28,401 nucleotides of DNA from JBELMB01 sp042088665 (GTDB lineage: Bacteria > Pseudomonadota > Alphaproteobacteria > Rhodobacterales > Rhodobacteraceae), in the NCBI GenBank assembly GCA_042088665.1, contig JBELMB010000054.1, positions 1 to 28,401 of the forward strand, given 5' to 3'. Below the pieces are notes generated by a model. The model worked only from the letters and a program-made list of their open reading frames with translations, did not search any database and was not told where the DNA came from. Position numbers and translations under genes: made by a program. Each line of letters begins with the position of its first letter. The stretch's first letter is position 1. Shown in pieces: positions 22,308 to 28,401 of the stretch.

Positions 22308-23282
22308 ATGGCAGACAGCATCAACCGCCCTGGATTGGGCATTTTCTTCATTTGTGCCGGGGTCTTGGCGATCTCGGTCAACGACCTCCTGATCAAGGTG
22401 CTCTCCGACGGCTACCCCCTGCACCAGATGATCTTCTTTCGCTCCGGGATCGGATTGATCTTCACCATGTGCCTCGTCTTTCTCGAAGGCGGGCTGAAGA
22501 TCCTGCGCACCGACACCCCCGGCATCCACGCGCTGCGTGGCGCGCTGGTGGTCTTTGCCAACATGACCTTCTATGCCGCAATGGCCGTGCTGCCACTCGG
22601 CCAGGCGACGGCGCTGTTCTTCGTGGCACCGCTGTTCATCACGCTGCTCTCGATCCCCATTCTCGGCGAAAAGGTGGGCCCCTTTCGCCTCGGCGCGGTC
22701 TGCATCGGATTTGTCGGCGTGGTGATCATGCAGCGCCCCTGGGCCACGGATCTGGACACAGGCCGCCTTGTGCTTTTCCTGCCGGTCTTCGCCGCCCTCG
22801 CCTATGCCCTGATGCAAGTTCTCACCCGGCGCCTTGGCGTGACGACGCGGGCCTCCGCAATGGCGGTCTACATCCAGTCGACCTTCCTGCTCGTGTCGAT
22901 TTGTTTCTTCTTCGTGGCCGGCGATGGCCGCTTCGCCGAAGGCCAGACAAACGAAAGCCTGATCTTTCTTCTGCGCGCATGGCGCTGGCCCGACAGCCAG
23001 GACTGGATCGTGCTGGTTGGTCTTGGCACCTGTTCCGGCATCATCGGATACTGCCTCAGCGCCGCATACCGGCTGGCGAATGCCGCCACCATCGCCCCGT
23101 TCGAATACATCGGACTGCCGCTGGCGATTTTCTGGGGCTGGCTGATCCTGGGCGAATGGCCCGTCATCGCCACCTGGGCCGGCTGTGCCCTGATCATCGC
23201 TGCCGGTCTCTTTGTCTTCCTGCGCGAACAAAAACGCGCCAGCCCGACACCGGGCCGACGCTCTCGCTGGGGACGCCGCTAG
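22308..23282 (+). CDS. DMT (EamA family) transporter
   Basis: A 324-residue protein with about ten hydrophobic segments in two EamA repeats. The first begins GLGIFFICAGVLAISVNDLLIKVLS and includes LRGALVVFANMTFYAAMAVLPLGQA in separate spans; the second ends EYIGLPLAIFWGWLILGEWP, the usual second-repeat motif. Substrates of this group are amino acids or other small metabolites, and cannot be specified here. ATG 22308 gives the normal N-terminus; the frame is open to 22218. It is divergent from the ABC transporter operon and convergent with hemE. Confidence 0.9.
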   Translation: MADSINRPGLGIFFICAGVLAISVNDLLIKVLSDGYPLHQMIFFRSGIGLIFTMCLVFLEGGLKILRTDTPGIHALRGALVVFANMTFYAAMAVLPLGQATALFFVAPLFITLLSIPILGEKVGPFRLGAVCIGFVGVVIMQRPWATDLDTGRLVLFLPVFAALAYALMQVLTRRLGVTTRASAMAVYIQSTFLLVSICFFFVAGDGRFAEGQTNESLIFLLRAWRWPDSQDWIVLVGLGTCSGIIGYCLSAAYRLANAATIAPFEYIGLPLAIFWGWLILGEWPVIATWAGCALIIAAGLFVFLREQKRASPTPGRRSRWGRR

Positions 23283-23284
23283 GG

Positions 23285-23306
23285 CTTCTCTGTTTCAAAA
23301 ATACTC
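23285..23306 (-). repeat. Repeated 3' element, copy 2: GAGTATTTTTGAAAC box after hemE
   Basis: Read on the minus strand this is GAGTATTTTTGAAACA followed by GAGAAG, identical to the box at 1979-2000 except one base. It lies about 40 bases after the hemE stop, in the sense direction of hemE, preceded by a GC-rich stretch (GGCCCGCGGCCCGG). Both copies are thus 3' of a gene in sense orientation. Confidence 0.6.
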
Positions 23307-23346
23307 AAACAAGCCCGCCGCCCAGACCGGGCCGCGGGCCAGCGCT

Positions 23347-24375
23347 TCAGCCTTGACGCACCGTATCGATCATCAGTTTCACGTTCTCCGGATCCGCATC
23401 CGGCGTGATCCCATGACCCAGATTGAAGATATGTGGCCCCTTCGACAGAGCCTTCACCACACGCCGCGTCTCGGACACCAGCGCATCGCCACCGGTCACC
23501 ATATGCGAACTCGCAAGGTTCCCCTGCACACAGCCGCCGGGCTGCACATGCTCGGCCGCCCATTCCGGCGTCACGCTGTCGTCGATCGCCACGCAATCGG
23601 CGCCGCTTGCGGCGTGGAACCCGATGTAGTTGTCGCCCGCCTGACGCGGAAAGGCGATCACGGGCAGCCCCGGGAACCGCGCCTTCAACTCTGCAGTGAT
23701 GATGCGTGCAGGCTCCTTGGCATAGCGGTCGAAATCTTCGCCCTTGAGCGATCCGGCCCAACTGTCAAAGAGCTTCACCACTTCGGCCCCCGCCTTCACC
23801 TGTTCGGACAGGTAGTCGATGGTCGCCTCGGTGAGCCGCTCCATCACGGCATCGAACAACGGGCGGTTCTCTGCCTTCATGGCATGGGCCGGGCCCTGAT
23901 CCTTGGTGCCGCGCCCGGCAAACATATAGGTCGCCACCGTCCATGGCGCACCGGCGAACCCGATCAATGTGGTCTCTTCTGGCAATTCGCGCCGCAGGAT
24001 CCGCACGGTCTCATAGACCGGATTCAGCGTGTCATGAATCATCTCGCCACGGCCCAGCTTGTCGAAATCCGCCTGGCTGTCGATCGTGGACATCCGCGGC
24101 CCTTCGCCGGTGACAAACCACAGATCCACGCCCAGCGCCTGCGGCAACAGCAAGATATCGGCAAACAGAATCGCCGCGTCAAAACCGTATCTCCGGATTG
24201 GCTGCAACGTCACTTCCGCCGCCAATTCGGGATTGTAACACAGCGACAGAAAGTCGCCGGCTTCGGCGCGCGTCGCACGGTATTCCGGCAGGTAGCGTCC
24301 CGCCTGGCGCATCATCCAGATCGGAGGGGTCGGCAGCGTCTCGCCCGCCAAAGCGCGCAAAATGGTCTTGGTCAT
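23347..24375 (-). CDS. hemE: Uroporphyrinogen decarboxylase
   Basis: A 342-residue protein with the signatures PPIWMMRQAGRYLPEYR, LFADILLLPQALG and the C-terminal GPHIFNLGHGITPDADPENV. It converts uroporphyrinogen III to coproporphyrinogen III in heme and chlorophyll synthesis, in the cytoplasm. The first conserved residues are KTILRALAGE; ATG 24375 with GAGGG about eight bases upstream is chosen over ATG 24390 and the longer frame to 24429. It is divergent from hemC, with TTGACA motifs repeated in the spacer. Confidence 0.97.
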   Translation of the reverse strand: MTKTILRALAGETLPTPPIWMMRQAGRYLPEYRATRAEAGDFLSLCYNPELAAEVTLQPIRRYGFDAAILFADILLLPQALGVDLWFVTGEGPRMSTIDSQADFDKLGRGEMIHDTLNPVYETVRILRRELPEETTLIGFAGAPWTVATYMFAGRGTKDQGPAHAMKAENRPLFDAVMERLTEATIDYLSEQVKAGAEVVKLFDSWAGSLKGEDFDRYAKEPARIITAELKARFPGLPVIAFPRQAGDNYIGFHAASGADCVAIDDSVTPEWAAEHVQPGGCVQGNLASSHMVTGGDALVSETRRVVKALSKGPHIFNLGHGITPDADPENVKLMIDTVRQG

Positions 24376-24423
24376 CACGGTGTCCCTCATACTCCCCGCC
24401 TTCGTCGGTTGCGGCACCATTGC

Positions 24424-24459
24424 TGTCAAGCCACAGCACGACTGTCAAGCAAAGTTGAC
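24424..24459. promoter_or_regulatory. Repeated TGTCAAGC / TTGACA motifs between hemE and hemC
   Basis: TGTCAAGC occurs at 24424-24431 and 24443-24450, 19 bases apart, giving TTGACA twice on the minus strand (candidate hemE -35 boxes; matching -10 sequences are weak). The second copy also forms an inverted repeat GTCAA-N6-TTGAC (24444-24459). An operator is possible. Confidence 0.3.
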
Positions 24460-24518
24460 GCCCCGAATATGACACAAAGCCGTTCCCTTCCGTTTCTGCC
24501 CGCGCTAAGCCTTGGCAC

Positions 24519-25475
24519 ATGACCGATTTGCCTACGCCCGATGCCCCGCTGAAAATTGGCACCCGCGGTTCGCCGCTGGCGCTCGCGCAAGCCCATGAGA
24601 CCCGCGCACGCCTTGGCGCGGCCTTCGATCTGCCCGAAGAGGCCTTCGAGATCGTGGTGATCAAGACAACCGGCGACGACCGGGTGCTGATCGACGCGGA
24701 CCGCCCTCTGAAAGAGATCGGCAACAAGGGGCTTTTCACCAAGGAAATCGAAGAGGCCCTTCTCGCCGGTGGCATCGACATCGCCGTGCATTCCATGAAG
24801 GATATGCCGACAGAGCAACCCGAGGGCCTGATCCTCGATTGCTACCTCCCGCGCGAGGACGTGCGCGATGCCTTTATCTGCCCGACGGCCAACAGCCTGT
24901 CAGACCTGCCCAAAGGGGCTGTGGTCGGCACGTCTTCCCTGCGCCGCCGCGCGCAACTTCTCAATCGCCGCCCAGACCTCGACGTCGTTGAGTTTCGCGG
25001 CAACATGCAGACCCGCCTCAAAAAGCTCGACGATGGTGTGGCCCGCGCGACCTTCCTCGCCTGTGCCGGGCTCAACCGGCTGAACATGGAAACCGTGCCA
25101 CAGCACCCAATCGCAACGCAGGACATGCTTCCGGCCGTGGCCCAGGGTGCCATCGGTATCGAACGCCGCACGGATGACACGCGGACCGCCACGATGCTGG
25201 CCGCCATCCACGACACGCCCACCGGCCAGCGCCTCGCCGCGGAACGCGCCTTTCTTGCAGCGCTTGACGGGTCCTGCGAAACACCGATCGCCGGTCTGGC
25301 CGAACTCGATGGCGACACCCTGCATCTGCGCGGCGAGATCCTCAAGACCGATGGATCAGAGGCCTACGCGGGCGAGATCACCGGCCCGATCACCGATGGT
25401 CCCGCACTGGGTCACGCCCTCGCCACCGATCTCCTGTCTCAGGCGGGTGACAACTTCTTTGACCACAAGGCCTGA
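24519..25475 (+). CDS. hemC: Hydroxymethylbilane synthase (porphobilinogen deaminase)
   Basis: A 318-residue protein starting with the strand KIGTRGSPLALAQA, then VHSMKDMPTE, VGTSSLRRRAQLL and EFRGNMQTRL. The dipyrromethane cofactor is attached through Cys253 in LDGSCETPIAG. It polymerises four porphobilinogen molecules to hydroxymethylbilane, two steps before hemE, whose gene is divergent. The ribosome-binding site is weak (CTTGGCAC before the ATG). A palindromic repeat follows the stop at once. Confidence 0.97.
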   Translation: MTDLPTPDAPLKIGTRGSPLALAQAHETRARLGAAFDLPEEAFEIVVIKTTGDDRVLIDADRPLKEIGNKGLFTKEIEEALLAGGIDIAVHSMKDMPTEQPEGLILDCYLPREDVRDAFICPTANSLSDLPKGAVVGTSSLRRRAQLLNRRPDLDVVEFRGNMQTRLKKLDDGVARATFLACAGLNRLNMETVPQHPIATQDMLPAVAQGAIGIERRTDDTRTATMLAAIHDTPTGQRLAAERAFLAALDGSCETPIAGLAELDGDTLHLRGEILKTDGSEAYAGEITGPITDGPALGHALATDLLSQAGDNFFDHKA

Positions 25476-25480
25476 CGGCC

Positions 25481-25506
25481 CGTAGCCCGGGGTTGACCCC
25501 GGGCCG
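25481..25506. repeat. Palindromic intergenic repeat, copy 1
   Basis: GCCCGGGGT-TG-ACCCCGGGC is a perfect 9-bp palindrome, preceded by CGTA and placed in the short gap between convergent hemC and the quinone oxidoreductase gene. A second copy with a compensating base-pair change lies at 27834-27859, also between convergent genes. It may serve as a bidirectional terminator or be a REP-like element; there is no T-run. Confidence 0.65.
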
Positions 25507-25522
25507 CTTGGTCGCTCGGGGG

Positions 25523-26506
25523 TCAGCCGACCTTCAAAACGATCTTCCCGATGTGGCCAGAGCTCTCCATGCGCGCATGAGCCGCCGCAGCGTCGTCCAG
25601 CGGGAACTCCGAATCCATCACCGGCGCCACCTTGCCCTCGGCCAACAGCGGCCAGACCTGCTCAAGCAGAGCCTCGGCGATGCGGGCCTTGGCCAGATCG
25701 CTTTGCGGACGCAGCGTACTGCCCGTGATGGTCAACCGCTTCACCATGACCTGGGCAAAGTTCAACGCCACCTTGGGCCCCTGCAGAAACGCGATCTGCA
25801 CCAGCCTGCCATCCACCGCCAGCGTCTTGACGTTGCGCGGCAGGTAATCCCCCCCGACCATGTCGAGGATCAGGTTCGCTCCGCCCTCCGCGTTCAGAAC
25901 CGACACGAAATCCTCATCCCGATAGTTGATCGCCCGCTCGGCGCCCAACCCCAGACAAGCCTCACATTTCTCGGCAGATCCCGCAGTCGCAAAGACACGC
26001 GCCCCAAAGTGACGGGCCAGTTGGATGGCCGTCGTGCCAATCCCGGAGGAGCCACCATGCACCAGAAACCGCTCCCCCGCCTGCAGACCGCCGCGGTCAA
26101 AGACGTTTGTCCAGACGGTAAAGAAGGTCTCTGGCAGGCAGGCCGCTTCCTTCAGCCCAAGCCCCGCCGGCACGGGCAGGCAATGCGCCGCGGGTGTTGC
26201 GACGTATTCCGCGTAGCCCCCTCCCGGCAGCAGGGCACAAACCTCATCTCCCTTGGCGGGCCATCCGACGCCCGGACCCACCGCAATTACGGTTCCAGCG
26301 GCTTCCAGTCCCGGCAGATCCGACGCGCCCGGTGGCGGCGCATAGTTCCCCGCCCGCTGCAATGCGTCCGGCCGGTTGACCCCGGCATAGGCCACCTGGA
26401 TCACGACCTGACCAGCTTTGGGCACGGGCACGGGCCGCACTGTCGGGGTCAGGACTTCGGGTCCCCCCGGCTCCGAGATTTCGATTGCGCGCATGGTTTG
26501 AGCCAT
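25523..26506 (-). CDS. NAD(P)H quinone oxidoreductase, PIG3-type zinc-less alcohol dehydrogenase family
   Basis: A 327-residue medium-chain dehydrogenase/reductase. The N-terminus MRAIEISEPGGPEVL, the segment GVNRPDALQRAGNYAPPPG and PGLEAAGTV, the nucleotide-binding loop VHGGSSGIGTTAIQLA (about residues 149-164) and LILDMVGGDYLPRN match the PIG3 (TIGR02824) quinone oxidoreductases. No zinc-binding cysteine cluster is present. It probably reduces quinones or similar enones with NADPH. A very good ribosome-binding site (GGGAGGT, five bases before ATG) is present. It follows the COQ9 gene by 68 bases on the same strand, so it may share its transcript. Confidence 0.93.
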   Translation of the reverse strand: MAQTMRAIEISEPGGPEVLTPTVRPVPVPKAGQVVIQVAYAGVNRPDALQRAGNYAPPPGASDLPGLEAAGTVIAVGPGVGWPAKGDEVCALLPGGGYAEYVATPAAHCLPVPAGLGLKEAACLPETFFTVWTNVFDRGGLQAGERFLVHGGSSGIGTTAIQLARHFGARVFATAGSAEKCEACLGLGAERAINYRDEDFVSVLNAEGGANLILDMVGGDYLPRNVKTLAVDGRLVQIAFLQGPKVALNFAQVMVKRLTITGSTLRPQSDLAKARIAEALLEQVWPLLAEGKVAPVMDSEFPLDDAAAAHARMESSGHIGKIVLKVG

Positions 26507-26574
26507 CTGGACCTCCCTTGTTGACGCACAGGCGTATCAGGACCCGCCGGGCGCGCAAGGGGCCTCCGTATCTC

Positions 26575-27252
26575 TCAGGGGGCAGAGCCGCCCGGCAAGT
26601 CATCCCGGCCCCGCATCCCGGGCGCCTTGATCCGCTCCAACACCATCGCCGGTCCGGCCATCAAGGTGCTCAACAACTTGTTGTCCCGCATCTGCGCCTT
26701 GACCTTTTCGATGCGCATCACATCCTCGATCCGCCGGCCGAGAAAGGCCCAGGTTGCCTCCTGCCCCAGCGAATCATCCCCCAGCCAGTAAAGCACCGTC
26801 GACGAGTAGACCCCCGACAGCGTCGCCCGCTTCGTGTACCAGTTGACGTCATCCGACGTGTCGCCCAGCGCCGTCCAGATCGCGTCCGACGTGCCCCAGA
26901 TCAGCTTGGCCCCATCCGCCGCGTGCATCGGCAGCGCAAAAAGCGTCGTACCCCGGCGCACCGCTTCGCGATCCTCTGCGGCTTCGATCCGTGCGCGCAC
27001 GGCAAAGGCAACCCGATCCCGGTAGCGCATGTCGGTCAGCGCGGTGGCCGCCACACGCTCCGCCATGGCGGCATCGCCCCGCCGGTGGAACGCCACGGCG
27101 AGGTCCACCGCACCACGCGGAAACAATCCGCGCGCCACCGTCTTGTCGACACCAGCGTCCATCACGGCCGCGCGAAAGCTGGTCTCTGACCAGCCGTCAA
27201 ACGGCACATGCATCAAAATCGCGTCCAGCAAACGGTCTGTCGTGTCAGGCAT
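26575..27252 (-). CDS. COQ9 family protein (rpsU-divergently transcribed protein)
   Basis: A 225-residue helical protein with a TetR-like N-terminal region (GWSETSFRAAVMDAGVD) and the COQ9 signature in the second half: LIWGTSDAIWTALGDTSDDVNWYTKRATLSGVYSSTVLYWLGDDS (seen as consecutive blocks). The family (TIGR02396) is named for its divergent position to rpsU, exactly as here. COQ9 binds lipids and assists ubiquinone synthesis, notably the COQ7 hydroxylation step in mitochondria. A ribosome-binding site (GAGAGGA) precedes the ATG. Confidence 0.95.
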   Translation of the reverse strand: MPDTTDRLLDAILMHVPFDGWSETSFRAAVMDAGVDKTVARGLFPRGAVDLAVAFHRRGDAAMAERVAATALTDMRYRDRVAFAVRARIEAAEDREAVRRGTTLFALPMHAADGAKLIWGTSDAIWTALGDTSDDVNWYTKRATLSGVYSSTVLYWLGDDSLGQEATWAFLGRRIEDVMRIEKVKAQMRDNKLLSTLMAGPAMVLERIKAPGMRGRDDLPGGSAP

Positions 27253-27283
27253 GGCAGGATCCTCTCCAATTCCTTTCCGAGAC

Positions 27284-27312
27284 TAGACAATTAGTGCGAC
27301 CCTTGCTATAGC
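27284..27312 (+). promoter_or_regulatory. Candidate sigma-70 promoter of rpsU
   Basis: TAGACA (27284-27289), a 17-base spacer and TATAGC (27307-27312) form a plausible housekeeping promoter, about 55 bases before the rpsU start. In the leader, TGCAA-ttttcc-TTGCA (27322-27337) is a small inverted repeat of unknown meaning. Confidence 0.45.
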
Positions 27313-27367
27313 GCCACCTCCTGCAATTTTCCTTGCAACTCAAACCTAGAAAGGTGGTGACAACCAC

Positions 27368-27574
27368 ATGCAGGTCAGTGTTCGCGACAACAATGTCGAC
27401 CAGGCGCTCCGCGCTCTGAAGAAAAAGCTCCAGCGCGAAGGCGTGTTCCGCGAGATGAAGCTCAAGCAGCATTTCGAGAAACCCTCCGAAAAGAAAGCCC
27501 GTGAAAAGGCCGAGGCTATCCGCCGTGCCCGCAAGCTCGCACGCAAGAAAGCCCAGCGCGAAGGCATGCTCTAA
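27368..27574 (+). CDS. rpsU: 30S ribosomal protein S21
   Basis: A 68-residue basic protein, MQVSVRDNNVDQALRALKKK then EGVFREMKLKQHFEKPSEKK and a long lysine/arginine-rich tail, the standard bacterial S21 sequence. S21 joins the 30S subunit and assists initiation near the anti-Shine-Dalgarno region. The ribosome-binding site AAGGTGGTGA (27351-27360) is an extended near-perfect match, seven bases before ATG. The gene is divergent from COQ9 and followed by its own terminator. Confidence 0.98.
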   Translation: MQVSVRDNNVDQALRALKKKLQREGVFREMKLKQHFEKPSEKKAREKAEAIRRARKLARKKAQREGML

Positions 27575-27604
27575 GAGCCAGCTCTCAGCACTGAAACAGA
27601 CGAT

Positions 27605-27633
27605 CCCCCGTAGCAGCCGCTTCGGGGGTTTGT
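27605..27633 (+). terminator. Intrinsic terminator of rpsU
   Basis: CCCCCG (27605-27610) pairs with CGGGGG (27623-27628), followed by TTTGTCATTT, about 30 bases after the rpsU stop. The stem is short but strong; the T-run is interrupted. Confidence 0.7.
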
Positions 27634-27785
27634 CATTTCTGGGGGTCTGTGTTTGAGGCGTAGGGCAAAGCCGAAGCGCGCAGACCCAAAGGTCCAACGC
27701 GGGCTGAGATCACCAGCATCCCGGGCGGTATCTCCACACCGTCAGCCACGTCTCGCCACAGATGTCGGCTTTCGTTCAACCCCAT
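27633..27785 (-). CDS. Possible 50-residue ORF or gene remnant
   Basis: ATG 27785 follows CGGAGGTGGGC, a strong ribosome-binding match with slightly short spacing. The frame reads MGLNESRHLWRDVADG, VEIPPGMLVISARVGPLG, then LRASALPYASNTDPQK, and ends at the rpsU terminator. It looks protein-like, but I do not recognise it; it may be a real small protein, a remnant of a longer gene or chance. The 307-base gap 27575-27881 also holds the rpsU terminator and the palindromic repeat. Confidence 0.3.
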   Translation of the reverse strand: MGLNESRHLWRDVADGVEIPPGMLVISARVGPLGLRASALPYASNTDPQK

Positions 27786-27833
27786 GCCCACCTCCGGGCA
27801 GGGACCCGGTCGCCGCAGCCTGGCACAACGGCT

Positions 27834-27859
27834 CGTAGCTCGGGGTTTACCCCGAGCCC
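27834..27859. repeat. Palindromic intergenic repeat, copy 2
   Basis: GCTCGGGGT-TT-ACCCCGAGC, preceded by CGTA as in copy 1. Relative to copy 1 both arms change together (C to T on the left, G to A on the right), keeping all nine pairs. It lies between the convergent rpsU and SPOR-domain genes, nearer the latter. Confidence 0.65.
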
Positions 27860-27881
27860 GTCTCACCAACGCAGCGCAAAG

Positions 27882-28401
27882 TCAGCCGGGCCCCACCATG
27901 AAACAGGTGACTTGCCTTGCTTGCAGACGCCGACAGGCCAGTTCCGCCGTTTCGCGGGTCAGGCCCATGAAATTGGCGTCAAACCCACGACTGCCCTGAA
28001 CCACCTTGCGCAGCGCATCCGACAGAGTCGCCGTCTCGGCCAAGGCAGTCTTGAGCAAGACCTTTTCCGCTGCAAAGCGGTTCGGATAACGTCCCACGTT
28101 GATTCCCCAATGGCGCCCACCCGAGGTCGACAACCGGGTGACCACTTCGGCCTTTCGCGCCGGCGTAGGTTTGTCCCGCGCTGCGGCCTGCACCCGCGCC
28201 GGGCGCGTCACGGGCTTGGACGAAGCTACGGGCGCAACCGCCGCCAATGAGGCCGTCTGCGTGCCAGCTGTTGCCGCAGGCGGCGTGCTGTCGTTCTTGA
28301 CGTCCCGCAGAATTGTTTCGATGTCATCCTGCACCCCAGCCACCAAGGGCTCGACAGAGGTTGCCGCGACCGGTGTCGGTGTTGCAACGGGCCGCGCCTT
28401 G
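27882..28401 (-). CDS. SPOR-domain protein, C-terminal part (5' end outside window); probably a D-Ala-D-Ala carboxypeptidase tail
   Basis: The frame is open to the window edge, so about 172 C-terminal residues are seen. A Pro/Ala/Thr/Val-rich linker (PVATPTPVAATSVEP and later KPVTRPARVQAAARDK) leads to a SPOR-like domain WGINVGRYPNRFAAEKVLLK, with RGFDANFMGLTRETAELACRR and a closing TCFMVGPG. SPOR domains bind denuded septal peptidoglycan. From memory, this domain ends D-alanyl-D-alanine carboxypeptidases in Rhodobacterales, but the catalytic part is not in the window, so the enzyme assignment is inference. An internal TTG at 28346 should not be taken as the start. Confidence 0.75.
   Translation of the reverse strand, partial: KARPVATPTPVAATSVEPLVAGVQDDIETILRDVKNDSTPPAATAGTQTASLAAVAPVASSKPVTRPARVQAAARDKPTPARKAEVVTRLSTSGGRHWGINVGRYPNRFAAEKVLLKTALAETATLSDALRKVVQGSRGFDANFMGLTRETAELACRRLQARQVTCFMVGPG

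Noticed and set aside
23212..24522. Plus-strand open frame of about 436 codons.
   Set aside because: It is antisense to hemE, whose motifs are complete.
28344..28346. TTG as start of a 154-residue SPOR protein.
   Set aside because: The frame continues to the window edge with the same Pro/Ala/Thr linker composition, so the true start is outside the window.

Overview
The window reads as chromosomal DNA of a GC-rich alphaproteobacterium, most likely a marine Rhodobacterales (Roseobacter-group) species. Pointers are the divergent rpsU/COQ9 pair, a DUF1127 mini-protein gene, a DUF482 acetyltransferase, a SPOR-tailed protein of the type found in this order, and protein sequences that read like Roseobacter orthologues throughout. 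I see no rRNA, tRNA, CRISPR array, insertion sequence or prophage. Genus-level placement is inference.

Layout. 1-1915 (+): tail of a glycerophosphodiester phosphodiesterase, a FemAB-like DUF482 acetyltransferase and pterin-4a-carbinolamine dehydratase (phhB), closed by a GC-rich 3' element and a terminator. 2040-4368: a Prx5-type peroxiredoxin (-) divergent from an FAD-dependent reductase that overlaps rsmD (+). 4424-5663 (+): a doubtful small ORF and a Tat-exported metallo-beta-lactamase-fold (MBL) hydrolase. 5923-7708: a rhomboid-fold membrane protein that lacks catalytic residues (-) and trpS (+). 7801-12004 (-): probable operon ruvC-ruvA-ruvB, a MazG-like pyrophosphohydrolase, an unknown 217-aa protein and two tandem SpoIIAA-like proteins. 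12329-12535 (+): DUF1127 protein with an elaborate upstream region and a structured 3' region. 12711-16674 (-): small membrane protein, prmA, a MATE exporter and an MFS transporter. 16977-18038 (+): YeeE/YedE-type sulfur transporter behind an FNR-like box. 18164-22161 (-): second Tat-exported MBL hydrolase, an unknown membrane protein, and an ABC-2 exporter (permease plus ATPase). 22308-23282 (+): EamA transporter. 23347-25475: hemE (-) and hemC (+), divergent heme genes. 25523-27574: quinone oxidoreductase and COQ9 (-), divergent from rpsU (+). 27633-28401: a possible 50-aa ORF and the 3' part of a SPOR-domain protein (-).

Functionally this is mainly core housekeeping: DNA repair (ruvCAB), translation and ribosome modification (trpS, rsmD, prmA, rpsU), tetrapyrrole synthesis (hemC, hemE) and ubiquinone synthesis (COQ9), with transport and redox genes between them. 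The points of greatest interest are the pseudo-rhomboid, two families of repeated intergenic elements (a GAGTATTTTTGAAAC 3' element and a palindrome with a compensatory base pair), the tandem SpoIIAA-like pair downstream of ruvCAB, the DUF1127 locus, and candidate SOS and FNR sites.
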